Shown here: positions 33,656 to 46,067 of the stretch, piece by piece
How the letters are laid out: every line of letters begins with the position of its first letter
Position numbering within the stretch: position 1 is the stretch's first letter
Assembly (NCBI GenBank): GCA_038373885.1
Contig: JAWZYV010010374.1
Span: 1 to 64,000, forward strand
Length of the DNA stretch: 64,000 bases
Reading direction: 5' to 3'
Source of the DNA: Cheiracanthium punctorium
Lineage: Eukaryota; Arthropoda; Arachnida; Araneae; Cheiracanthiidae
Notes under the pieces: model-generated
What the model was told of the DNA's origin: nothing
The model's database searches: none
What the model saw: only the letters and a program-made list of their open reading frames with translations
Made by a program: the position numbers and the translations under genes

Positions 33656-36600
33656 AATCCTGCAAAAGTAGGATTGCATTCCCTATTCACAACCCACTAC
33701 TATATATATAATGATAACCAATATAGGCTATATAAAATACACACATGCTAACTTTGTACTTGGTAGCAATAAATATTTCCTTCAGCTACAAAAGTCTGCT
33801 TTTGGATCTTTAAAACTAGACACTCTTTCTTTATATTGCGAAAAAAAAAAAAAAAGTTTACTTTTTCCTGCCCCTTTCACGACCCACTGAAACTGCTGGT
33901 GTGTCACAACCCATAGTTTGGGAACCACTGCCCTAAGATGTTAAGATACAGTAATTTTTTTCATTTCTTTTATTTCTATGGCACTGCTTGGACAGTCTGT
34001 TATACTCATCTTGATGAGTAAATAAGCCATTTTCATTTTCTTCAAATGGAACAGCTAATGGCTTCTTTTATTTTCATTATTTCTTAAGATTAATTTTTTC
34101 TTGTAATCGGTTAAAGAAGTGATTAATTTTATCATCTGTTTTTGCTAAGAAGACCATATTGTCGACTTATAAAGCAAAATTACTCAACTGTTATGAACAC
34201 AGTTAGCTCATTCAAGAATAAAGAAATGTAATTAAAATCCTATGAAATTTGTCAAACCACTGTCTCCCGCTTTGCTTTAACCCATAGATGGCTTTGTTTT
34301 CTGCAGGAAAACTTGGGGTTGCCACATATAAATATCTTCCTCAATAGGTGCAAACAGATAGACAGAGATTACGTCAGCTCAGGGTTTGGGACCCGCCCAC
34401 AAACCCAAAAAACCCACAGTAAAATGGTATTTTTGGGTTTTATTAAAAATTATCAAAAATTTTCCTTTCTTTCATTTAAATCATTTGTTATTTGACATTA
34501 AATACATATAATATTACCTACATAACTTAGTGCATTATATTGATAAGTATACATATATGCCAGTATAATTCTATCATAATTATTTTTCCAACTTCAACAT
34601 AAAGAATAATAACCTTTTTAAAAATAATACCTTGAGCTAATTCTATCTGCAATATTTGTTTTGACATGAACAGGTGTAGAATGCAGGCAGGGATAACTTA
34701 GTAATTTATCTCTACTAGTAAATAAATTTTCAAATATGAATAAAATATGTAATTATCAGTATAGTGACAAAAAAAAAAAAAAAAATCCTTTTCCAGATAA
34801 GAGAAGAATGGGATGTATCTCTCTCTTACAGATTACAAGCATGCATCTCAAGAATGAATCCAGGTTCAGGAAACCATCCTGTATTGTATTAGTTGCTACA
34901 TTACTTTAGTACTGAGAAATCAAACTAATTCATTATACATTGTTTATGTGGGATTTAATATCAGACATATTAATTCTAGATTTTTTAAAGTAAAAAGAAA
35001 TACACATTTAAAGCAACCATAATGAATAGCTATAAAAAAATTATTAAATAAATAGTAGTTCTGCAGTAAGTTGGCCTGCAAAGGGCTTACTGACTTACTA
35101 TATTCTAAGAAGAAAATATAACTATGACTTAAAAAACATAAAGGTAAAAAAAAATTCATAAATTTAAAAAGTAATAGAAAACAGCGAATGAAAAAAGAAC
35201 ATATTTTTCTAAGTGAACAAATATATACTTTTATCTATGGTTATAAAACAAATTAGGAGCCTTTTATAACGTCGCCAGAAAAAAGATAGTGCTGCATTAA
35301 AGTTGAAGTTATTTTTATATTTTAATTAATTATTATTTTGTAATGAAAGTTTCCTTTTAGACTAAAATTTGAAATAAAACTATGAAATTTAAATCCAAAA
35401 AGTGTTATACTATAAAAAAATCTTATTAAAACTCAATTGACCTAACTCAATTTTTAATTTAATTATGATCAATCAAAGTTCTTCCGACATCAAACGCTCT
35501 CAATACTGCAGAAACACCCAATTGCCTTTCTTGTGTGCGCCATCATTTTCCCAAGAACTTTAATATGCAACTTTTATTTTTTTAAATCTTTACTTTTAAA
35601 TTTGCATACAGGGGTGTCCCAAAAAGGTGCTAATGGGCTTCAATTCTTTATCTGTTAGAGATAAGTTAGCAGTATAAATTGAAAAATATGTTAAAAATAA
35701 AGTTGGAAATGAGACTGCTAAGAAAAAATTAATCTGGCTCATTTACAAAAACTTACTTTTTAAATTTGTATACGACACTCGTTTAAAAACATCCCCAATT
35801 AGTAAAATGTGCCCCTACACTGATCAGGTGATATAACAAATTTGAGACTTCATTATACAACGTTGCAGAGATATCTTTAAAGAAAGATGATCAGGGACTA
35901 CACATAATTTTGAATGTAAACGACTATTGCTAGAGTGGAAAAAAATATTTTCTTTTGTAATTTCTGTATGACCCGTGAAATTGATCATCAGACATGATTT
36001 TTTTCCCTTCAACAGCCATGAAAAAGTGGTTTAACCCTTTCTAAGGCCGTGGTAAGAATACTTACCACTTACAGTCTGTTGACTTACAGAAATCAATTAT
36101 CATTAGTGAATTTTCTGATTTTTGTTCAGGTATAATGGACAAGCACTTTTATCAAACATATAGATTATAAATTACATTTGGCTTATCAATTTTAATTTGG
36201 TACGTATTTTTAAAAAAAAAGCTTGCATAATTATTCGAAAATTGAGCACACGAATCATCGCTTTTAATTATATATTTTTCCATTTAATTGTTTATGCAAG
36301 TGGCAGTTAGTTTTCCGACTTTGATTTGTTATTAATAAATTTATTCTCCTGCAAAGTTTGTATGTATGACTAGCACTTGTTTCTTTAATTTTGACGTCCA
36401 ATATGAAAATAGAGCGAATATATATGAATTAATCCTAAAAAATAGGGCAGAAAATACTCGTACTTAAGATTCTCCCAAATAAACTCACCCATGAAAGAGT
36501 TAAGTCAGCGTTATACTTATCTTCATTAAATTATTTTATTTGCATACCAAAAAAAAAATATTTTTACAAATTTATACTATCAATAACTAGATGTTTACCA

Positions 36601-37026
36601 GTTATCTATACACTTTATACAAATTAATTAAATTTATTTAATTATTAATTGAATTGGTTTTTTAAAAATCTGATTTTAAAAAATCTGGCTATTTTTTTTT
36701 TAAACACCGAGATAGCAACAGACTTTGACTTATCCTTGATGGATAAAAAGTATCTATAAGTTTTTATCCTTAAAAAAATGATTACTAGCATTATTGCTGC
36801 ATAATACAGTATTAATATTAAAATGCAACACTTTATTATCATTACTGCATACTGTACGTACAGTACTGTACTTTGTATTTCTTTCTCTCCTACTGATCAC
36901 AAATTTTGCGCATTTACAATACTGTGCAGTATTATGTTTAATAACACTGCAAAGAGTCACCTTTGCAATAACAGCTGTGATGGCTGGAAGTAGACATACG
37001 ACTGCAAAGGACTCATTATTTGAGTA
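33656..37026. other. AT-rich intron without recognisable genes
   Basis: I see only poly-A runs, short low-complexity stretches and isolated ORFs of fewer than 85 codons without motifs. A palindromic stretch near 36855 (ACTGTACGTACAGTACTGTA) is short. Confidence 0.5.
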
Positions 37027-37833
37027 CAGTCAAATCTTGTTTAAATGAAGTTCAAGGGACCAGAGAAATCATTTTGCTCTAACGAAATTTTGCTATACCA
37101 ATATTTAGGATGTTGTCAGCATGGCAACAGAGCGACAATTGTCTCCAAATTGGGAACAAATCATCGCCAAAATCGTAAACATGGAAACAATTTTGTCACC
37201 TGAAACCATGAAGCTAAGAAAGAGCTTTTTCTGTCTTTATATGCAAATCATCAATTTGTTTCTTTGTCAACCATTTACCAAAGATGAATTTTTTTGGCTA
37301 GGAATCTTGCAATGAAGTCATTCTTCTTTTTTTTTCTTTCAAAAGTTCACTTACATGCTTGGTTTGTTCAAAAATTTGGGAACTGAGGCACATGCAAGAA
37401 ACAAGTCTTGGGATGACTTCCAGTGGCAAAAAATTTGAAGTAAAGTCATAGAATTCATTTTCTTATTTGCAGATAATCTGCCCACTATAAATTATCTTTT
37501 GTTTTGTTGAGCAGTAGTGGAGTTTCAGTAGTATTAATCATTTGTTTTCTGGATGCAAATGTTATTTTATATAGCATTTTTGCATCTTTTTTTTTTTTTT
37601 TTTTTCAATATGTCAAGTTTGCAAGCAGCAATTCTAATTTGTGTCTACCAGGTTTGTTTTTTAGACCACCAGTTGCAGATCTTGGTGGTCTTTTCGAACT
37701 TCCAAATTCCCTTTGCTGGTGTCTTAACTACTGATATTGTATCTCCATATTGTAATTTGATTTTGGTTACCAAAGTCTTTGCTATAGTGAGATTTTTTGC
37801 TGTAACAGACTTTGCTAAAACAGTATTGGACTG
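37027..37833. mobile_element. Non-autonomous pogo/Tigger-type element
   Basis: The left end CAGTCAAATCTTGTTTAAA and the right end AAAACAGTATTGGACTG are inverted repeats flanked by TA (37025-37026, 37834-37835). Repeated words of the kind TTTGCTATA near both ends resemble Tigger subterminal sequence. At 807 bp it has no transposase, only short frames. Confidence 0.6.
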
Positions 37834-38899
37834 TATTTTGATCTCAACATGTTTTCTTTGTTGATATTATTATTTGCTATCCTTTTGACTAATGTTAAAT
37901 ATTGGTTTGAAAATAACTTTTGCCAGTCATCTTTATTGATATTTATTAAATATAACAATAGTTCTTCTCTAAATATCTAAACTCAGTTCAACAGCAAGAC
38001 TCATACATACATATATATAGTAAAAGGCATAACTTACGAATCAACGTAGCATCCACTTGGCAAATACAAAATTCTAAATATCCATGGAATGATAGATGAG
38101 CAAAACAATGAACTCAAAATCTTAAGTAAAAACAGGAATAAGCAGACACATCCAGCAGATAGAAATCTAAACAATGGTAAATCAGAAAAAGAAAACGGAA
38201 TTGGATGGAGTAAAACAATGGGTAGCAAGCATCGGCTAAACTCTTCAGGCCCCACGAACCGAATACTTACTATCAAGATAAAAAATGAAATAACAGGATT
38301 TCAATGCAGTTACTTAGCACAAAGAAAGCTAAATATGTAACTACAGGGGGCTATCCTGTTAAGAAGTAAAAAGTAATAGTAAAGACATAGCCAGAAAAAA
38401 AGTAATTATGAAGAGAAAATGGAGATGAAGAGACCTAAGCATTAAGCCTGAAAACATGGCTCAACCATGGAGCTGTTGCCAATTGAAGAGGGAAAATTAT
38501 ACGTTGCCAGAAAAAATTGGAGAAAAGTTGAACAATAAGTAAAAAGTAAGAGTTAGTAAAATAATAATAAAATACAGTAAATTAAATTTAAAAAATAAAA
38601 ATTATTATTAAGAAGAAGAAATATTGGCATGATATATATTAGGGTTATGATATTTTTAAAGGAATACATCTAACTGCTTAAATAGCTATCTATTATATAC
38701 CTAGAGATTATACTAATTAAAAGAAGAGCATTTATATTTAGATGATACCTGTGATCATTTGTACATTTTTTCCCCCTCAATAAAACATGTACTAAAAAGC
38801 CAGAATTTTGTAGAATTTTTTTTAAATAAGCAAGCCAGCTACCAAACCCCAACCTCTCCAACCAAGAATTCCCAAAAAGGACACATGTTTATAGTTATG
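37834..38899. other. Intron sequence without recognisable genes
   Basis: It is AT-rich. A plus-strand frame at 38089-38340 is rich in Asn, Lys and Ser, with no motif I know. I do not call a gene. Confidence 0.4.
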
Positions 38900-40268
38900 C
38901 TAATTGCAACTAGGAAATAGAATCGAATTTAGAAATTTTCTCGGGTAATTGTATCTTAAAGCAATATGATACAGTAAAGATATATTTTCAGACTTATAAT
39001 TACTTGTACAAAGAGACAGTACTCTATATAGATGATTAGCTATGATATTTCTAAATACAGATATATGCATGCATGAGGTAAAATCTGTGAAACTAATTAC
39101 ATTGAAAGAAAATTAATCTCTTTTATTATATATGTTAAATATGAGTTTCTTGTCCTTATTTATTTATTAGTTGTAAATCAAGAAAATTATTACAGTTATT
39201 AGTTAGAAGATTTTTAATTAATTCTAAATTATCAGGATAAGTAATAGGCAATTTATCTGTGTATATATAGTTATCTGTAGCTATAACAATAATATCATCT
39301 ATGTACCTATATATTATAAGTGAGGAGTTATTATAATGTTTCTCATAATTAAATAGATAAAGATCAGCTAAATAACTTGAAGTAGATCCACCTTGTGGTA
39401 AACCTAAGACCTGTTTGTATAGTTTATTATTGTGTAGTATATAGTTATTGTATAATATAAACCTAAGTAGATTTTTGAAATAAGTAATAGAATATTGTGC
39501 TGGTAGATTTAGACTATGTATGCTATTATTAAAAAGATCTAGTATAGTATTGTAGAGATCATCTAAATGGTTATTAAATAGATCTTTAAAGTCATAAGTA
39601 GATATGGAAGATATAGAATGTAAATCTTTAATTTTGTTTTTTAGTTCATAACTATTACTAATTGATATGGAATTGCAATTAGCCTTAATATATAAATTAT
39701 GCAGGGAAGTTAGTATTTTTAGTAATGATTTACCAGCTATATTATTGTAAGTATTACATCCAATAGTTACAGTTCTAAACTTAGTTGGAGTTTTGTGAAA
39801 TTTAGGGATTAATACTAAGTAAGGATAATTAAGATTATCATGTTTCAGGTTAAGTAGCTTATGGTAGGCTAGTAACTTTTTATTAAATATGGACTCAGTG
39901 GTATTAGTGAGTTTAAAGTTAGAATTGTTGTTAATTGAATTAGATAACAGACTATGATATAATTTTTTACAAATAATTGCATAGTTATTAAACGATTTAT
40001 CAACATAAGTAATAACAAAGTATTGCTGCAAATAGTTAATCTGATCAGATAGATATAGTTTTTCTGGAGATGCAAAAGATTTAACTAATATATTATTTAA
40101 TGAAGACAATACTTTAATTTTCCACATATTAAAAAAGGCAGTAGGAATATTGAATTTTAGTGAAGTGTTATATGTATAATAGTCAATATCATAGGTAAAC
40201 TGTGCAATAATATCATTTATATTATATTTAGATGGTAGTCTATATATTTTTTTAACTGAATAAAGGCT
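38900..40268 (-). pseudogene. Penelope-group reverse transcriptase, Naiad/Chlamys-like
   Basis: The main open part (40268-39156) carries the motifs of a distinctive Penelope-group RT in order: YVDKSFNNYAIICKKLY, IPKFHKTPTKFRTV, the first catalytic block STYDFKDLF, GLPQGGSTSSYLADLYLF, YRYIDDIIV and NNFLDLQL. After the stop at 39156 the homology continues one frame over (LIFNIYNKRD, then an in-frame TAA at 39113, then a Cys-containing tail) to 38900. The copy is therefore broken by one frameshift and one stop, and it has no Met upstream of the open part before a stop at 40269. No GIY-YIG nuclease is visible beside it. Codon use is extremely AT-biased (Asn, Tyr, Leu, Ile), unlike the Gypsy and Copia genes. 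Confidence 0.75.
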
Positions 40269-40384
40269 TTAAAATTAGCTTTTGGCTACTGCGAATCTTA
40301 TCTGATATATTTGCCAAATAGGCCAGTGTATGTTTTACAGATATTTACTGTATCCGCAATATATTTATTGACCATTTTTATTGA

Positions 40385-40507
<123 letters not shown>

Positions 40508-41123
40508 TAAACAATTTATTTTCCCTCTTATTCTTAAATTATTGTCTTTTTTTCTCAGTGTTTTGTCAATAATTTAAAAAAACTTATAAAAATGGAATTA
40601 TGATTAAGTAATTATAGGGTTTTTCTTACCAGTGGTGGCTCATGACCTGTTTCAGTGGTGGGGCCTAAAAATAATGAGAGTTCAAATAGAAAAATTGAAT
40701 ATGCGTAGAGCGCCCTATCCCCAGTGTCCAGTGTTAAGTATTTAGTTTTTCAAGCATCAAATGATTATCCAAATTACTATACAATTTTTATTATTTTTCA
40801 CCTAATTACATAAGTATTAAAAACCTAATTATGTTAAAATAAAAAAGTTTGAGGTATTGAAAAAACATTTTCTAATACATCGAATTTTTCTATAATATTT
40901 ATGTTCTTTAAGCTGCTTGTTCATAATTTTTAAATTTATAATTTTACTTGTGGCAGAAACAGGGCGGCATGGCAACATTGTCGCAGAAACAGAACGATTT
41001 TCTGCAGACAAATTGTCTTCAACACAGTTGAAAAATGTACTGAAGACCACTTTCATGTAATTGTAATTTTCAATTAACAATGTTTAAATGTACCACATCT
41101 TTGTGTGTACATGCATTTATAAA

Positions 41124-41319
41124 TATATAGTCTGCCGCAGAAAAATTTTTGTATTTCTGCAGATTGTCGCAGAAAGCATGACAAAAATCTGCCACTGGAA
41201 TTTTAATGTTCAGAAAAAATAAAGACATTCTGAACATTAAAATTCCAGTGGCAGAATTTTGTAATGCTTCCTGCAACAAGCTGCAGAAATACAAAACTTT
41301 CTCTGCAGCAGACTATATA
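41124..41319. repeat. Inverted repeat with 90-bp arms
   Basis: The arms 41124-41213 and 41230-41319 are reverse complements with a few mismatches and a 16-base A-rich loop. The outer ends read TATATAGTCTGC. Both arms contain CTGCCACTGGAATTTTAATG or its complement. Mirror ORFs on both strands are by-products. It lies just before the Penelope relic. Confidence 0.85.
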
Positions 41320-41344
41320 TTGATAATAATCAATCAACTAAAAA

Positions 41345-41577
41345 TCAATATTAACATATTGGGCTCCTTCACATTAGGCTCTGTTCATAACCTAGCAAAA
41401 TACATAAAAAATATTTTACAGCAAATCATTCCACCTTCCAGTCATTAATTTCTACTGATGATTCTCTAAAAAATTTAAAAGATTTTAAACTAACAGATAA
41501 TGATATTACGGTTAGTTTTGATGCTATAAACCTCTACCCCGTCAATAGATATTAATGAAAAGAATTAATACTCTAAT

Positions 41578-41612
<35 letters not shown>

Positions 41613-42125
41613 GACTAATTTGTATATATACATTTTCGCCTGCTACGAACCTCATATTAATGAATTCGTACTTTCAATTTGATGGTATATTTTTTTCAAC
41701 AGAGAATGGGAATGCTAATGGGGCTGCCGATTTTGGTAGTTAGTCATAGCATATGAGATTAATGAAAGAAAAAATAAAATACAATTCTATAATTAAACTT
41801 TGGTTACGATCGATATGTCGACAATACTTTCGCTGTTTTTGAAATCAGTAGCACTGAATTTAACTATTATTACTGAAATTAACTATTTAGATTATAATAT
41901 AAAATTCACCCTTGAAAAAGAAAATATTTTAAAATTTCCTTGATGTTAAAATTATTAGTAATCAACCAAATGAATTTCAGATCAACCCCTTCTTACAAAA
42001 TAGCCACAATTAGAATAAGCTTGATAATAACCAATTACTTAAAAAGGAAATCAATTTTATTTTTGATCAGTGTTAAAGCTAGATACCCACACCACATTAT
42101 CAAGAAAACTTTGATTGGACGTATG
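41345..42125 (+). pseudogene. Penelope-like RT relic, heavily decayed
   Basis: Motifs appear across all three frames in the right order: SVHNLAKYIKNILQQI, then DNDITVSFDAINLYPVN (first catalytic Asp), a T-run at about 41582-41609, then FQFDGIFF, GMLMGLP, YVDNTFAVFEI in place of the usual YVDD, FTLEKEN and LKFLDVKII, and finally a trace of the RYxHxxxH segment. Many stops and frameshifts and the lost second Asp of YVDD show it is dead. It is of the canonical Penelope type and on the opposite strand from the RT at 38900-40268. Confidence 0.65.
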
Positions 42126-42621
42126 TAGAAACATAACAATTATGAAGATGCCTTCTCCCATTTGGCTCAGAAATCCAAAATAAAAGTTGACTTAAATATC
42201 AGAAAAACTGCCAATTATAACAATAAGACATATGCTTTTCTTTTTTTTCAAATCGTTAAAATCTTAACCATAAATGTTCAGCAATTTGATTTTTCAGACT
42301 TACTTCTTTGTCTGTGTATGGAGACAATCTCATATTTTTCAAAGAAAATTCCTCGTAAAGCATAAAAACAACGTTAAATATATTTATTGTTTGCTCCATA
42401 GTATCATCGCGTGGATAAAAAGAATATAATTTTTAGAATTAAAATAAATGCCTCTCTTATGCTTACACTGAATTTGCAACTTGCAATGTGTTAATACAAA
42501 TAAAAGGATACTTTCTGTGACTATCAGAATTAAAATAAAAAGATTACAAAACTTCAGTTTAACCAATAGAAAACAAGATTAAGCTACTTAAAAATCCAGT
42601 ACGTTGAAATATAAAACAGTA

Positions 42622-43040
42622 TACGAGATGTGTCTGAAAAGTCCGGTGAATGGTCCGATATCTTAGCGGCAACATGTGCTATACGCACGCACTTGCATAT
42701 GACGATCCAGAGACATGTCAAGGAATGCCGCCTAACAGGAAGCCTCGTGGCTGTCATGGGAAAACCCGCTATGGGCAGTCAAACGTAGTCAGTGTGAGAG
42801 GTAGTGTCACCGTGCAATGGAGCAACGAGTGAACATAAAGTTCTGTTACAAATTGGGAAAAACAGCTACGGAGACGCATGGAATGTTGGTGCAAGTGTAT
42901 GGGCTACAGTTGAGCAGGACTGGGCAGTGGGTCCTGCTGCACGATAACGTGCCTGCTCACTCTGCAATCCGTATGCGCCAATTCTTGGCTCAGTGTGGCA
43001 TAACTGTTCTCGATCATCCACCGTACTGTTGTGACCTAAC
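42622..43040 (+). mobile_element. Mariner deletion derivative, 3' end lost
   Basis: The 5' inverted repeat starts TACGAGATGTGTCTGAAAAG after TA. The leader and the first 29 codons of the transposase follow. An internal deletion of roughly 220 codons then joins VQVYG directly to the LSRTGQW segment. The element stops at about 43040 with no 3' inverted repeat. Confidence 0.8.
42817..43040 (+). pseudogene. Mariner transposase, internally deleted
   Basis: It starts MEQRVNIKFCYKLGKTATE, the standard start of a widespread arthropod mariner. After the deletion come VLLHDNVPAH, with the second catalytic Asp, and LDHPPYCCDLT, where the family has SPDL with the third Asp. The first catalytic Asp and the DNA-binding domain's second half are gone. 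Beyond 43040 the frame runs into unrelated sequence. Confidence 0.85.
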
Positions 43041-43104
43041 TTTCTCTATTCCTAAATATACTAACATAATAATTAGAAAAAAGTGTTGTTCCTACATAAT
43101 TTAA

Positions 43105-43344
43105 ACCTAGAAATAAAAGGCATGTTCAAAGAAGTTTACTGCAATAACACCCAGATTCTTCGGCTTACAAGCAAATTCCTGAAATAATCTAAAAAAATAT
43201 ACCTGAAAGAAAACTCCAAATTACCCGAAGTGCGATAAATAAAGAGGAGCCATTTTACAAACAAACACTCACATTTAATAAAAGACTTACTGGAACAATT
43301 ACATAAAGTTTACATTTAAAAATTAACTAGCAAATTCAGAACTA
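43105..43344. other. Unannotated gap before the Tigger element
   Basis: This is AT-rich sequence without a recognisable feature. Confidence 0.5.
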
Positions 43345-45611
43345 CAGTCGAACTCGTTTATAACGAGCTCGGATTTACCGAGGGAACCGAGAATATTTGG
43401 CTGGATCAATGCTAAGTCTATGGAACAGAAGTCGCTTTTAACGAGCAATATTTTTCTGTCTTGCAATCTTTTTTTTCATCTTTCTAGTCTTTCTGTCTTA
43501 CCTTTTTTTTCTTCTCCGCAGTTTCTGCGGTTCTTTTTTCGCGGAGGAAAAATTCCTCCAGCATTTCAATGTCAATAGGGATGGTTCACAAATCTGGTGC
43601 AACAGATGGGGCATATTGTAAACAGGGGGGGTGGGGTGGGAGGGGGAGAACAGCTGCACCTTCTAAGTGTAGAGGTCAAGTAGGTGGGTCAGATGGTCAT
43701 TCTTTGACCTGAGTTCGTTGAGTACACACGACAATTTTTATCCTCTCACTATGTCGAAACGCAAAGCTTTATTGGTTGATGAAAAAGTACAAATTTTACG
43801 GGAGTTGGATGACGGTGTTAAAAATGCCGAAATCTGCAAAAGGTATGGATTGTCTTCATCTACTGTTTCCACACTGCTAAAAAACAAAGGAAAGTTAATG
43901 GATGCATACGACCAAAATAGAACAGACTGTAAACGACTGAAGAAGTGTTCAAAAGAGGATTTGGATGAAGCGTTATTGAAATGGATGAAGGTGCAACGTA
44001 GAGCTGGTTTTCCTGTGAGTGGACCTATTCTAAAAGTGCAAGCAGAAGAATTTGCTGAACAATTTGGATATTCTGAGTTCTTGTGTTCGAATGGATGGAT
44101 TGATTGTTTTAAGTTAGGCATGGCATAACTTTTGGAAAAATATGCGGTGAAGCAAAGTCTGCAAACATGGTGGACATTACAACATGGTTGAGTGAAAAGT
44201 GGCCAGGCATCAGAGAAGGATACGCAGCAGATGACATCTATAATGCTGATGAAATAGGGATATTCTACAATGTAACCCCACGGTATACCTTAAAATTTAA
44301 AGGGGAAAAATGCGTTGGAGGCAAGCTCTCGAAAAATAGGTTTATAGCTTTAGTGTGTTCGAACATGTCTGGCACTGACAAGAAAAAACTCTTGATTATC
44401 GGCAAATCAAAGAACCCTAGATGTTTCAAAAATGTGAAAAAGCTACCAGTAGACTATGATCATAGCTGAAAAGCCTGGATGACTTCGGACATTTTCACAA
44501 AATTCATTTCAAAATGGGAGAGACAACTGCGGTGAGAAAATCGTAAAATTCTCCTTTTGATAGACAATTGTTCAGCTCATCCCGAAATCACTGGACTTTC
44601 CAATATCAGAATTGAATTTTTCCCACCAAATTCTACATCTGTTATCCAGCCTATGGGCCAAGGAATCATAAGAAGTTTCAAGTGCCACTTTCGTAAGCAA
44701 CTGATTTTGATGCTTCTGGAGAGGAGATAGAAGTGGAACAGCATCAAATATCAATGTTAACGTACTGGAAGCGATACGTTTGATGGACGATGCATGGGAA
44801 AGTGTCACATCAACATGCATCATCAATTGTTTCCATAAGGCTGGATTGGAGAGTTGTCAAGACGGTCAATCCACAGAGGAAGAAGAGGTTGACAATTTCA
44901 TACAAACTGCAAATTTGGAAATGACCAAAGAAGAATTTTGCAACTATGTATTCTCGACGACAAACTGATGACCTCAGATGTACTGACCACTGAAGATATT
45001 GTAGCTGACATACTAGGGAATTCAGCAGAAAAACATGACGAAAGCAATGAGGACACTGATGAAGATGAAGAAAGTGAACCACCCCCAACTTGTTCTACGA
45101 TGTTGGAGTTCGCTGAAAAAATGCAGAGCTTTTTTGAAGCGAGGGATGTCAGTGATGATGTTTTCCATGCGATGAGTCTTCTCCGAAGAACAATAGTACA
45201 GGAACGAGACAGAGAACGAGTTCAGAGTAAGATAACAAACTATTTCAAATATGTAGATTAATGAAAAAAAATTAATGTTTTGGTAAGAATCTTTCCTTTT
45301 ATTTTTCTTTCCGTTTATTGTTTCTTTCCTTTAAGACTGTAGCGCAACTAGAAATTTTTTGCTGGTTGGGGGAGGGTGTGTGTGTGTGTGTGTGTTTACT
45401 GTCATTAAATTAAGAAAAGTATTTAAATTAATTAATGTAATTAAAGTAAGTAAGTATTAATTAAATTTTAAGTAAACTCAATCATTTGACCTCCCAAGCC
45501 CCCCCCCCTTCTGGTTGCATGACTGCCTTAAGGACCCGTTTATTACGAGTGCTCGGATTTAACGAGTAAAGGTTACGGTCCCTTTGTGCTCGTTATAAAC
45601 GAGTTAGACTG
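43345..45611 (+). mobile_element. Second Tigger/pogo transposon
   Basis: The left end CAGTCGAACTCGTTTATAAC and the right end GTTATAAACGAGTTAGACTG are inverted repeats, flanked by TA at 43343-43344 and 45612-45613. The related phrase CGGATTTACCGAG / CTCGGATTTAACGAG recurs near both ends. At 2267 bp it is full length, and it belongs to a different family from the element at 9911-18192. Confidence 0.9.
43751..45261 (+). pseudogene. Tigger/pogo transposase, broken, catalytic Asp lost
   Basis: It starts MSKRKALLVDEKVQILREL (psq helix-turn-helix), then a CENP-B-type HTH with FPVSGPILK, then the DDE_1 domain: IYNADEIGIF (first Asp), ILLLIDNCSAH (second Asp) and QPMGQGIIRSFK, where Gly replaces the usual third Asp. 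It ends with an acidic tail and ITNYFKYVD. Stops at 44467 and about 44534 and frameshifts near 44112, 44725 and 44955 break the frame. An alternative Met lies at 43718, but family alignment favours 43751. Confidence 0.85.
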
Positions 45612-45613
45612 TA

Positions 45614-46067
45614 TAATGTAACAACAACAAAATTTTATTATCCACTATTGCCTTTAAGTCACCCATTTCCTGAGCTGACATATTTAATTAAATTTAGCCT
45701 GCTTTGAGCTCAAAAATAAAACTAAATAAATAAAAAATATAAATAACTTAAAGAGAAGTAAAGAAAAGTATTAGTAAAAGTACTTAGCATTTGTAGAAAA
45801 GGTTGAGAGGGGCCCCATCTCGTAAATCATAATCTATTTCTCCATAGCCATTTCTTTTGTTTTCATGTTACATGGCGTCTCTTCCAGAATCAGTTACATC
45901 GATCAAAAGGACGAGGCGAAAAGTCAGCAACAGAGAAGAGAGAGCGACCATGCTTGTCACCACTCTAAATATTCCCGGCCTTTCACGCACAAAACCTTCC
46001 GCTTGAGAAGTAGTTCGATCGGAATAAAAATTATGACTGTTTAAAACTTGTGGTATTATGATTGTGG
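45614..46067. other. Gap with a small unexplained frame
   Basis: It is mostly AT-rich. A 44-codon plus-strand frame at 45872-46006 begins MASLPESVTSIKRTRRKVSN. Its composition is less AT-rich than its surroundings. I cannot assign it to a family. Confidence 0.3.
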
